A stretch of 64,000 nt of DNA. Source: DASQHW01 sp963837155 (lineage in GTDB: Bacteria; Actinomycetota; Acidimicrobiia; IMCC26256; PALSA-610). How positions within the stretch are numbered: position 1 is the first letter of the stretch; every line of letters begins with the position of its first letter. The stretch spans positions 2,976,001 to 3,040,000 of the forward strand of contig CAWIMB010000002.1 in the NCBI GenBank assembly GCA_963837155.1, given 5' to 3'. Positions 26,448-34,267 of this stretch are shown piece after piece. The position numbers were made by a program, and so were the translations under genes. The notes beneath the pieces are model-generated. The model had not been told where the DNA came from and searched no databases. It was given only the letters and a program-made list of their open reading frames with translations.

Positions 26448-27334
26448 GTGCCGACGCGTTCGAGAAGGCGCGGGCCGACGTCGGGGTCATCGACACGATG
26501 ATCGGGTTCCCGGCGCCGCGCGAGGAACAGGCAAAGCACTACGACTTCATTCGCCGCCAGACCCACGATTCCGACAGCCAGGAATGGGAGTTCCCCGCCC
26601 AGTACATGTTCAAGGGCGTGCCGCACTACGACCGCGTTGACGATCCGGTCGAGATGCTCGTGCAAAAGATGGATCAGCACGGGATCCGCAAGGCGCTCAC
26701 GGGGCTGCCGACTGGCGGCAATCCCAAGATCGCGTTCGAGCGTTATCCCGACCGGTTCATCGCGTCGGCGAACGTCGACCCCAACACCGGGATGGATGCG
26801 GTACGGGCGCTCGATACCGCCGTGCGCGAGCACGGCGCCAAGGCCGTCAACTGTTGGGGCACCGGCCTCATCCCGCAGGTGCCGTTGAACGACAAGAAGA
26901 TGTACCCGATCTATTCGAAGTGCATCGAGCTCGACATCCCGATCTTCGTCTATGCCGGTGTGCCGGGGCCGCGCATCCGCTATTCGCCGCAGTACACCGG
27001 CCTGCTCGACGAAGTGTGCTGGTTCTTCCCGGAGCTGCGGATCGTGACGCGTCATGGCGGCGAGCCATGGTCGGAGCTGATGGTGAAGCTGCTGTTGAAG
27101 TGGCCGAACCTGCACTACTCCACGTCAGCGTTCGCGCCCAAGCACTACAACAAGAACATCATCGACTTCGCGAATACGCGCGGCGCCGACAAGATCATCT
27201 ACGCGGGCTACTACCCGATGGGCCTCGACATCGACCGCATCTTCGCCGAGCTGCCGAACGTGCCGTTCCGCGACCACGTCTGGCCCAAATTCCTGTATCA
27301 GAACGCGGCCCGGGTACTGAACCTCGACGACTGA
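26444..27334 (+). CDS. Amidohydrolase-2-like protein lacking metal ligands, tandem copy 3
   Basis: A 296-aa protein starting at GTG 26444 (VSADAFEKARADVGVID). It has the same degenerate sites as its neighbours: VIDTMIGFPAPRE instead of HxH, and IYAGYYPMGLDIDR in place of GSD. VTRHGGEPW keeps the barrel histidine but lacks the Cys found in copies 1 and 2. It is followed 21 bp later by a CoA-transferase on the same strand, which ties the trio to CoA-ester metabolism. The exact reaction is not deducible. Confidence 0.85.
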   Translation: MSADAFEKARADVGVIDTMIGFPAPREEQAKHYDFIRRQTHDSDSQEWEFPAQYMFKGVPHYDRVDDPVEMLVQKMDQHGIRKALTGLPTGGNPKIAFERYPDRFIASANVDPNTGMDAVRALDTAVREHGAKAVNCWGTGLIPQVPLNDKKMYPIYSKCIELDIPIFVYAGVPGPRIRYSPQYTGLLDEVCWFFPELRIVTRHGGEPWSELMVKLLLKWPNLHYSTSAFAPKHYNKNIIDFANTRGADKIIYAGYYPMGLDIDRIFAELPNVPFRDHVWPKFLYQNAARVLNLDD

Positions 27335-27355
27335 CACAACAGTTTGGACACTGGC

Positions 27356-28519
27356 ATGACGGGGCCGTTGGCCGGCATCAAGGTGATCGAGCTGCCGAAC
27401 ATCGGTCCGGTGCAGTTCGCGGGCATGCTGCTCTCCGACCTCGGCGCCGAGGTCTTGCGCGTCGACCGGGCGAGCGACGTCGCGACCGGGCGCACGGTCG
27501 CGGGTGGTACCGCCGCGCCGTACTCGGTCATCGACCGCGGCCGACGGAGCGTCGGCGTCGACCTCAAGCATCCCGACGGCGCCGGCGTGGTACTCCGCCT
27601 CTGCGAACAGGCCGACGTGCTGCTCGAAGGTTTCCGGCCGGGCGTCGCCGAACGGCTCGGCGTCGGCCCCGAGCAGTGCCGTGCGCGCAACGCCCGCCTG
27701 ATCTACGCGCGCATGACCGGGTGGGGACAGCGCGGCCCGCTCGCGCACGACGTCGGCCACGACATCAACTACTTGTCTATTGCCGGGGTGCTGTGGCACC
27801 TCGGACCCGCGGAGCACGCGCCGCACCCGCCGATCAACTTGCTCGCCGACTTCGGCGGGGGCGGCTCACTGGGCGTGCTCGGCATCCTGGCCGCGCTCGT
27901 CGAGCGGGGTCGGTCGGGCGAGGGGCAAGTCGTCGACGCCGCCATGGTCGACGGCAGCGCGCAGCTGATGAGCATCTTCTGGGGGATCGACTCGATCGGC
28001 GGCTGGGGCCCGCGCGGCACCAACCTGCTCGACGGCGGCGCGCACTTCTACAACGTGTACGAGACCGCCGACGGTGGCTTCGTGTCGATCGCCTCGTACG
28101 AGCCCAAGTTCTACGTGAACCTGTGCGCACTCATCGCGCCGCTCGGCTTCGACGATCTCGATCCCGCCGCGCAGATGGACATGGCGCGCTGGCCCGAGTT
28201 GAAGAAGCGGTTCGGCGAACTCTTCCGCACCAAGACACGTGACGAATGGGTTGCGTTCTTCAGCGGCCACGAGGTGTGCTTCGCGCCCGTACTGCCGATG
28301 TCGGAGGCCCGGACGCATCCGCACAATGTCGAGCGGGAGATGTTCGTCGACGTCGACGGTGCACCGCACCCCGCCCCGGCGCCGCGCTTCTCGCGCACAC
28401 CGGCGGCAGTGCAGGGCGCGCCGGTGAAGCCCGGCGTGCACACCGAGACGGCGCTCGTCGAGTGGGGATTCACCGCCGGGGAAGTCGCGCAGCTCAAAGC
28501 CGACGGCGCGGTCGCCTAG
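27356..28519 (+). CDS. CaiB/BaiF family III CoA-transferase
   Basis: A 387-aa single-domain protein of the alpha-methylacyl-CoA racemase/formyl-CoA transferase family. It starts at ATG 27356 (MTGPLAGIKVIELPNIGPVQ). Motifs include MLLSDLGAEVLRVDRA, DRGRRSVGVDLKHPDG, LLEGFRPGVAERLGVGP and GRSGEGQVVDAAMVDGSAQL. The Asp near GHDINYLSIAG is the likely catalytic residue. It may be a CoA transferase or a 2-methylacyl-CoA racemase, and the sequence does not decide. It closes the plus-strand arm of the acyl-CoA block. Confidence 0.9.
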   Translation: MTGPLAGIKVIELPNIGPVQFAGMLLSDLGAEVLRVDRASDVATGRTVAGGTAAPYSVIDRGRRSVGVDLKHPDGAGVVLRLCEQADVLLEGFRPGVAERLGVGPEQCRARNARLIYARMTGWGQRGPLAHDVGHDINYLSIAGVLWHLGPAEHAPHPPINLLADFGGGGSLGVLGILAALVERGRSGEGQVVDAAMVDGSAQLMSIFWGIDSIGGWGPRGTNLLDGGAHFYNVYETADGGFVSIASYEPKFYVNLCALIAPLGFDDLDPAAQMDMARWPELKKRFGELFRTKTRDEWVAFFSGHEVCFAPVLPMSEARTHPHNVEREMFVDVDGAPHPAPAPRFSRTPAAVQGAPVKPGVHTETALVEWGFTAGEVAQLKADGAVA

Positions 28520-28522
28520 AGA

Positions 28523-29131
28523 TCAGCGACCGAGGTTCGACGTCGATGCCACGCAGCGGCGCCCCCCGCCCCTGCCCACGACCCGGGCGCGCACATCGAC
28601 GCGATACCCGCCGAGCGACGCCGTGAACTGGTAGGTGTCGCCGGGATTCGCGAGGTACGCGTCGAGCGGGTACGCGCGGAACGCACCGGTACTCAGGTGC
28701 ACCGTGACCGTGCAGAACGTCGGGTCGTCGCTCACTGTCGCGCGCGCCGTTACCCGGGCGACCGTCGTTGTCGTGGTGGACGTCGTCGTCGTGGGCGGCA
28801 CGGTGGTCGTCGTGGACGTCGTGGACGTCGTGGACGTCGTGGTCGTCGTGCGGGGCACGGTCGTGGTCGAGGTCGTCGTGGTCGGCGCGAGCGTCGACGT
28901 CGTCGGCGCGTCGGTCGTGGTGGTGACACGCGCGGCGACCGGTTCGGTCCTGGACGCGCGCGACGCACCCACACTCGCGAAGCCGGTCACGAACAGGAGG
29001 AGGCACAAGAGCGCGAACCCAACGAGCCCGCCGGAAACCATCGCGGCCCGGGCGTTGCGCTTTCGCGCCCGCGCCCGCATCCCGTCCCCGTAACCGTTCA
29101 CCTTGCCCCCATCGGCGGGGCCGCCATCCAC
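28523..29131 (-). CDS. Thr-rich membrane-anchored protein of unknown function
   Basis: A 202-aa protein with GAGGAGG 9 nt before ATG 29131. A short basic cytoplasmic segment (MRARARKRNARAA) precedes one transmembrane helix (GGLVGFALLCLLLFVTGFA). Residues about 65-130 are a Thr/Ser/Pro-rich, mucin-like linker made of TTTST repeats. A C-terminal 70-residue domain follows, with FCTVTVHLSTG, YPLDAYLANPGDTYQF and a final Cys. The linker is probably a cell-wall spacer, possibly glycosylated. No domain is recognised. It converges with the CoA-transferase gene 3 bp away. Confidence 0.75.
   Translation of the reverse strand: MDGGPADGGKVNGYGDGMRARARKRNARAAMVSGGLVGFALLCLLLFVTGFASVGASRASRTEPVAARVTTTTDAPTTSTLAPTTTTSTTTVPRTTTTTSTTSTTSTTTTVPPTTTTSTTTTTVARVTARATVSDDPTFCTVTVHLSTGAFRAYPLDAYLANPGDTYQFTASLGGYRVDVRARVVGRGGGRRCVASTSNLGR
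28812..28838 (+). repeat. Three perfect 9-bp tandem repeats inside the Thr-rich linker
   Basis: GTGGACGTC occurs three times in a row, with degenerate copies on both sides. It encodes TST-type units on the minus strand. Copy number here could vary between strains. Confidence 0.8.
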
Positions 29132-29141
29132 TTGAACCTCC

Positions 29142-29786
29142 TCAGCTGGGCGTCACCGTGTCGGCGGCGCGCCAGCAGTACCAGGCGACCAGCGAACGGT
29201 AGGGGCGGAACCGTTCGCCCTCAACAGCGAGTTGCTTGGGCGTGAGAGGATCCTCGAAGCCGTAGAGCGACGTGAACCCGGCTCGTACCCCGAAATCGAG
29301 CGTCGGCCACACATCGAGCCGACCGAGCTGGAACATCAGAAACATATGCGCAGTCCACTCGCCGATGCCACGGACGAGCACGAGCTCCCGTACGACCTCC
29401 TCGTCGGGGAGGCGCGCGACCCGGTCGAGCTGGACCAGGCCGGCCTCCACCTTCTCGGCGAGGTCACGAATCGACGCCGTCTTCGCGCCCGACAAGCCTG
29501 CGGCGCGCAGCGTGTCCACCGGGAGCGCGAGCGCTGCCTCGGGCGTCGGCGGCCCCACGAACAGTGCCTCGAACCGGCCGTGGATCGCGGCGGCCGCGCG
29601 ACCGGCGAGCTGCTGGTAACAGATCATCCGCGCGAGCTCCGCAAAGTGCGGACGACGAGGCCGGCCCCGGCGCAGCTCCGGCACCCCGTATGTCTTCAGC
29701 ATGCGGGCCATCACGCGATCGCGCTTGGCCAGGGCGCGCGCGCCCTCATCCAGCGCTTCCCGTGTCGCGGCCTGACCCCGAGCCAT
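29142..29786 (-). CDS. alkA: DNA-3-methyladenine glycosylase II-like HhH-GPD protein
   Basis: A 214-aa base-excision repair glycosylase without the N-terminal AlkA extension. The helix-hairpin-helix LVLVRGIGEWTAHMFLMF is followed by DVWPTLDFGVRAGF, whose Asp is the catalytic residue of the HhH-GPD family. FAELARMICYQQLAGRAAAAI near 50-70 is the conserved N-terminal helix pair. ATG 29786 is favoured; a GTG lies one codon upstream. The start overlaps the ABC ATPase stop, so it is co-transcribed behind the thiamine operon, probably without a functional link. Confidence 0.9.
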   Translation of the reverse strand: MARGQAATREALDEGARALAKRDRVMARMLKTYGVPELRRGRPRRPHFAELARMICYQQLAGRAAAAIHGRFEALFVGPPTPEAALALPVDTLRAAGLSGAKTASIRDLAEKVEAGLVQLDRVARLPDEEVVRELVLVRGIGEWTAHMFLMFQLGRLDVWPTLDFGVRAGFTSLYGFEDPLTPKQLAVEGERFRPYRSLVAWYCWRAADTVTPS

Positions 29787-30811
29787 CACTCCTCAGTCTG
29801 GCCGTACACCAACAATCCGTCGGCATCGACCGCGAGGTGCACACGATCGCCGGCGGCGGGCGCGGCGTGCTGCGGGACGCGCACCGTCAACGGGCCGCCG
29901 GACGCGGGCTCAACGGTCAGTGCGACGAGGTCGCCGGTGAACGTGCTGTGCGTGACGACGCCCTCCACCGGACCGGCGGGATTGAGCGAGAGCGCGTCCG
30001 GACGAAAGACCACGTCGACGCGACCGTCCGGTGCGCCGGCGGGGGCGGAGAAGAGTCCCCACGGTGTGTCGAGCGCGCCCGCACGTACCTCGCACGGTGT
30101 CGCGGCACCAAAGCCGAGGAATCGGGCAGTCCACGAGTCAACTGGCCGGCGCCACACATCGGCGGGGCTGCCCTGCTGCACGATGCGCCCGGCACGCATC
30201 ACTGCAATGCGCGCCGCGATCGTGAACGCCTCATCGTGATCGTGCGTGACGTAGATCGCCGGTAACGCCGCCCGGTCGAGCAGCGCACGGATCTCCTCGA
30301 TCAGGCGGGCCCGCCACGCTCGATCGAGCGCCCCGAGCGGCTCGTCGAGCATCAGGAGACGCGGCTCGACGACGAGCGCGCGCGCGAGCGCCACCCGCTG
30401 CTGTTCGCCGCCCGACAGCGTCGCGACCCGTCGATCACGGAACTCATGCAACCCGACCAGCGCCAGTGCTTCGTCGACGCGTCGGGCGCGCGCGGCCCGA
30501 TCGGCACCGGCCATGCGCAAACCGAACTCGACGTTGCCCTGCACGTCGCGGTGCGGGAAGAGCGCGTACTCCTGGAACATGAGCCCGAAGCGGCGCTCGT
30601 GCGGCGGTACGGATGCAAGGTCCGTGCCGTTCCAGCAGATGCGGCCGGCGTCGAGCGGCTGCAGACCTGCGATCGCGCGCAGCAACGTCGTCTTGCCGCA
30701 ACCGCTCGGACCGAGCACGGCCAGTGTCTCGCCCGGCGCGACAGCAAGATCGACGTGATCGACCGCCACACGTTCACCGAACCGCACGCCAGCCCCTTCG
30801 ACCGAGAGCAA
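29786..30811 (-). CDS. thiQ: Thiamine-type ABC transporter ATPase
   Basis: A 341-aa ATPase of the ThiQ/PotA/FbpC group. Walker A GPSGCGKTT is near residues 34-42, LSGGEQQRVALARAL near 130-144 and LLMLDEPLGALDR near 152-164. A C-terminal TOBE-like domain (VDVVFRPDALSLNPAGPVEG) follows. The start is TTG 30811 with GGAGAG 8 nt upstream. It lies 1 bp after the permease gene in a riboswitch-controlled run starting with thiN. That makes thiamine or a thiamine phosphate the likely substrate. Confidence 0.88.
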   Translation of the reverse strand: MLSVEGAGVRFGERVAVDHVDLAVAPGETLAVLGPSGCGKTTLLRAIAGLQPLDAGRICWNGTDLASVPPHERRFGLMFQEYALFPHRDVQGNVEFGLRMAGADRAARARRVDEALALVGLHEFRDRRVATLSGGEQQRVALARALVVEPRLLMLDEPLGALDRAWRARLIEEIRALLDRAALPAIYVTHDHDEAFTIAARIAVMRAGRIVQQGSPADVWRRPVDSWTARFLGFGAATPCEVRAGALDTPWGLFSAPAGAPDGRVDVVFRPDALSLNPAGPVEGVVTHSTFTGDLVALTVEPASGGPLTVRVPQHAAPAAGDRVHLAVDADGLLVYGQTEE

Positions 30812-30812
30812 G

Positions 30813-32423
30813 CTAGAACTCTCCGAGGTCGCGGACCCGGACGCGCTCGATGGCGAGAATGACGACCGCCGTCAACGCCATCAGGATCGTCGCCATCGCG
30901 AGCGACTGCCCGACGTTGATGTCTCCGGGCCGGGTGAGGAATCGCTGAATCGCGATCGGAATCGTCGGAGTATCCGGCCGGGCCACGAACAACGTTGCGC
31001 CGAACTCGCCGAGCGAGATCGCGACGCAGAAGCCGGCCGCGACCACGAACGCGCGTCCAACGATCGGGAGATCGACCTCACGCCACACGCGCCCCGGCGG
31101 CGCACCGAGCACGGTCGCGGCATCACGCAAACGCGAATCGATGCTGCGCAGCGCAGGAACGACGACTCGCACGACGAACGGGATCGCGACGATCGCGTGG
31201 GCGAGCGGGATGATCAACGCCGTTGTCGAAAGGTCGAACGGCGGTGCGTCGAACGCGAGCAGGAAGCCGAAGCCGACAGTGACCGCCGACGTCCCGAGTG
31301 GGAGCATGAGCAGCACGTCCATCGCGCGCGTCGCTCGACCGGGCCGCGACGCGATCACCGCCGACGCCAAGCCGCCGATGACGAGCGCAATCAGGGTCGC
31401 AATGGCGGCGAACACGAGCGAGTTCCGCAATGCCGTCCACGGTGAGACGAAGAGCGTGCTCTTCGACGCGCTCGAGCCCAGCGCCCGATACGAGGCGAGC
31501 CCCCACTGCCCGCCGGGGTGCAGCGAACGCCAGGCGAGGACGGCGAGCGGAAGCCCGAGAAACAGCGTCGTCGCGCCGACCACGCCCGCGACGAGCAACC
31601 GTTGCCGGCCACGCGGCCGGCGGGCCGTTTCGGCCGAGGCGACGAGGCGCTGCGAAACCGAGCGTCGCTCTTGGGCGCGTGCCATGAAGAAGAGCACCGC
31701 GAGCACCGCGAGGATCTGCACAAAGGCCAACGCGGCAGCGACCGGGAGATCGAACAGCTCCACGGCTTGCCGGTAGATCTCCACCTCGACCGTCGCGTGG
31801 GACGGGTCGGCCAGCAGCAACGCCACACCGAACGACGTGAACGTGAACAGGAACACGATGGATGCCGCCGCCAGGAGCGACGGTGCGAGCAGCGGCAACG
31901 TAACGTGGCGAAAGGCCCGCGTGCGCGACGCACCGAGCATGCGCGCCGCCTCCTCACGGCGCGGATCGAGGTTCGCCCAAAAGCCGCCGACCGTCCGCAC
32001 CACGACCGCGACGTTGAAGAACACGTGGGCGACGAGCATCGGCGCGACACCGCGCTGCCAGTGCAGGAACGAGAGCGGGCCACCGGGCCGGAGCAGCACG
32101 AGGAACGCGGTGGCGACGACGACCGTCGGGAGCACGAACGGCACCACGACGAACGCTCGGAACAGCCGCTTGCCGGGGAACTCGTAGCGCGCGACGACGT
32201 ATGCGGCCGGCAGCCCGACGGCGAGCGTCAACAGGGTGGACACGACCGCTTGCCACAACGTGAACCACATGACATGCCGCAAGCCGGCGTCGCGCAACAC
32301 ATCGCCCAGTGCGCCCGGGCGCAGCGCCCGCGCGAAGATCGCGCCGAGCGGCCACACGAAGAAGATCGCGAGAAAACCCAGCGGCACGACGATGCGCAAC
32401 CACTGCCAGACGCGTGCCCTCAT
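30813..32423 (-). CDS. thiP: Thiamine-type ABC transporter permease, two fused permease domains
   Basis: A 536-aa membrane protein with about 12 helices and two BPD_transp_1 domains. EEAARMLGASRTRAFRHVTLPLLAPS in the first half and LRDAATVLGAPPGRVWREVDLP in the second are the EAA loops that contact the ATPase. ATG 32423 is chosen because it overlaps the binding-protein stop as ATGA; a longer reading to 32456 also exists. The fused architecture is that of ThiP and of FbpB-like iron permeases. The riboswitch and neighbours favour thiamine. Confidence 0.9.
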   Translation of the reverse strand: MRARVWQWLRIVVPLGFLAIFFVWPLGAIFARALRPGALGDVLRDAGLRHVMWFTLWQAVVSTLLTLAVGLPAAYVVARYEFPGKRLFRAFVVVPFVLPTVVVATAFLVLLRPGGPLSFLHWQRGVAPMLVAHVFFNVAVVVRTVGGFWANLDPRREEAARMLGASRTRAFRHVTLPLLAPSLLAAASIVFLFTFTSFGVALLLADPSHATVEVEIYRQAVELFDLPVAAALAFVQILAVLAVLFFMARAQERRSVSQRLVASAETARRPRGRQRLLVAGVVGATTLFLGLPLAVLAWRSLHPGGQWGLASYRALGSSASKSTLFVSPWTALRNSLVFAAIATLIALVIGGLASAVIASRPGRATRAMDVLLMLPLGTSAVTVGFGFLLAFDAPPFDLSTTALIIPLAHAIVAIPFVVRVVVPALRSIDSRLRDAATVLGAPPGRVWREVDLPIVGRAFVVAAGFCVAISLGEFGATLFVARPDTPTIPIAIQRFLTRPGDINVGQSLAMATILMALTAVVILAIERVRVRDLGEF

Positions 32424-33463
32424 CGCACCACGATGTCGGTCCATTCCTTGATCCACTCGTCACGACCGTCGCCGATCGTCTGTGGGTCCATCGTGTATGG
32501 ATGCGCGGGCATCGCGGCCCACTGCTTGTATAACGGCGGCAGCGTCGCTCCGACGATCACCGGATTCACGTAGAGCTGGAGCGGCATGTCTTCTTGGAAG
32601 CGGCGCGAGACAAGGAAGTCGACGAGCGCCCGCGCGCCGGCGGCGTTCCGCGCTCCGCGCAACACCCCCGCGAACTCGAACTGCCGGAAGCACGACGATT
32701 CGACGACACCGACGCGCGGCGTGTCGCGGTGCGGATCGGAGAACACCACGTCGGCCGGCGGGCTCGATGCGTAGGACACGACGATCGGTCGGTCGCCGGG
32801 ACCGCCGCCGGCGGTGAAGTCGGTCTCGTACGCCTCGGTCCAGTCGTTCACGACCCGCACACCGTTGGCGCGCAGCGTGCGCCAGTAATCCTGCCAGTCC
32901 TTTTCGCCGTACTCGGAGATCGTGGCGAGCAGGAACGCGAGCCCGGGTGAGGACGTTGCCGCGTTCTCGACGACGGTGAGGTTCTTGTAGCGCGGGTCGG
33001 TGAGGTCCGCGAGCCTTGTCGGCTTGGGCGGATGCCCGTCGCGGCCGAACCAGGTCTTGTCGTAGTTGAGGCACACGTCGCCCTCGTCGACCGGCGTCAC
33101 CCGGTGCTCCTCGTCGACGAGGACGCGCGGACGGAACGAGACGTCGCGCACGGTGTACGGGTCGAAGAGCTTCGCGTCGAGCGCACGGGTGAGGAACGTG
33201 TTGTCGACCCCGAACAACACGTCGCCGAGCGGATTGCCCTTGCGAAGAATCGCTTGATTCACCATGAGGCCCGCGTCGCCCTGCTTCACCGTCTTGACCT
33301 TGTAGCCGGTTTCCTTGGTGAATGCGGCGAGCACTTCCGGCGACGCCGCGAACGCGTCGTAGGTGACGAGCGTGACCGTGCTCGACTTCTTCGTGCCCCC
33401 GCCACTGCATGCGGTGGCAACGAGGACCGCCGCGAGAACCAGCAGCCCGACCAACCGCCTCAT
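32420..33463 (-). CDS. thiB: Thiamine-binding lipoprotein of ABC transporter
   Basis: A 347-aa extracellular solute-binding lipoprotein. The signal peptide MRRLVGLLVLAAVLVATAC ends in a lipobox (ATAC) with lipidated Cys19. The mature part begins TVTLVTYDAFAASPEVLAAF and GNPLGDVLFGVDNTFLTRAL, which match ThiB rather than generic iron-binding proteins. ATG 33463 overlaps the thiN stop by 4 bp. It delivers thiamine or its phosphates to the permease. Sequence further upstream in the same frame is antisense or shadow and is excluded. Confidence 0.9.
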   Translation of the reverse strand: MRRLVGLLVLAAVLVATACSGGGTKKSSTVTLVTYDAFAASPEVLAAFTKETGYKVKTVKQGDAGLMVNQAILRKGNPLGDVLFGVDNTFLTRALDAKLFDPYTVRDVSFRPRVLVDEEHRVTPVDEGDVCLNYDKTWFGRDGHPPKPTRLADLTDPRYKNLTVVENAATSSPGLAFLLATISEYGEKDWQDYWRTLRANGVRVVNDWTEAYETDFTAGGGPGDRPIVVSYASSPPADVVFSDPHRDTPRVGVVESSCFRQFEFAGVLRGARNAAGARALVDFLVSRRFQEDMPLQLYVNPVIVGATLPPLYKQWAAMPAHPYTMDPQTIGDGRDEWIKEWTDIVVR

Positions 33464-34116
33464 GTCGCACCTCCGAACGTGTGCACGACGAGCAAGACAC
33501 CGTCGTCGAGGCCGACCGACGCCGGCCCGTCGACGATGACGTTGCTGACGCCCCGCGTCGTGCCGAGCGGCAGGTCCTCGCCGTGCAGCGGGTACTGGAG
33601 GCCCTTGGTGGCGACGCCGCGTGCAGCTCCGCCCGCGGGCAACAACGTGACGAGGTCGCCGGGCGAGCCGTCGATCTGCACGGAGGGCTCGCCCCCGCGC
33701 ACGACGACGACGCGGGCATCGTCGACGCGCACTTCGAGACGCAGGTCCGCGAAGCGCGGCGACGCGAGCAACGCGACGTTGGCGAGGAAGTGGTCGAGGC
33801 GGCCACCTGCTCCGCCCACGATGACGACATGAGTGACACCGCGGCGCTGGGCGGCGAGGAGCGCAAGCTCGAGATCGGTCGCGTCCTTCTCGGCGGGGTG
33901 GCGTTCGATCGTCGCACCCGCGCGCTCTGCCGCATCTACCGCGGCCGGGTCGGCCGAGTCCATGTCGCCGACCACGCAATCGACGTGCAAGCCGAGCCCG
34001 TCCGCGAGATGCACGCCCGAGTCCGCAGCAACCACGTACGCGTCGTCGGGGAGCGACGCAGCTAGTCCGGGAGCGACCGGGTCGCCGCCCGCAAGCACGA
34101 TGGCCACGCGTGCCAT
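33460..34116 (-). CDS. thiN: Thiamine pyrophosphokinase
   Basis: A 218-aa enzyme that transfers pyrophosphate from ATP to thiamine. The catalytic domain carries VVAADSGVHLADGLG, VVGDMDSADP, EKDATDLELAL and GGAGGRLDHFLANVALL, all standard kinase motifs. The C-terminal B1-binding domain includes LPLGTTRGVSNVI. ATG 34116 lies just behind the conserved 3' end of a TPP riboswitch. The gene leads a tightly overlapped run with the thiamine ABC transporter, so uptake and activation of thiamine are expressed together. Confidence 0.95.
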   Translation of the reverse strand: MARVAIVLAGGDPVAPGLAASLPDDAYVVAADSGVHLADGLGLHVDCVVGDMDSADPAAVDAAERAGATIERHPAEKDATDLELALLAAQRRGVTHVVIVGGAGGRLDHFLANVALLASPRFADLRLEVRVDDARVVVVRGGEPSVQIDGSPGDLVTLLPAGGAARGVATKGLQYPLHGEDLPLGTTRGVSNVIVDGPASVGLDDGVLLVVHTFGGAT

Positions 34117-34121
34117 GCCGT

Positions 34122-34218
34122 CCCTCCCTTCGCCGGCATTACCCGGAGCAGGTTCGAGGGGTCGGTGGCGGGACGCTCACGCGCAAGCCACCCTCTCAGC
34201 CCGGTTCCCCCGAGCTCC
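34122..34218 (-). promoter_or_regulatory. TPP (THI element) riboswitch
   Basis: The minus strand shows the full THI-box: CGGGGGAACCGGGCTGAGAG (pyrimidine-sensor side, CUGAGA at 34199-34194). A variable P3 follows, then GAACCTGCTCCGGGTAATGC and CGGCGAAGGGA. The last element runs into GGGAGGGA, which is also the ribosome site of thiN, so binding of TPP should block translation directly. A possible -10 (TACACT, 34246-34241) lies upstream. It controls thiN and the coupled ABC transporter genes. Confidence 0.95.
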
Positions 34219-34267
34219 CCGTGGGTTGTGAACGCGAGCGAGTGTATCGGTGAGGTGACGGCGCGCG

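Noticed and set aside
28744..28935. GT-rich low-complexity stretch resembling a microsatellite or CRISPR-like repeat
   Set aside because: On the minus strand it is the coding region of a Thr-rich linker in frame with a membrane protein; there are no spacers.
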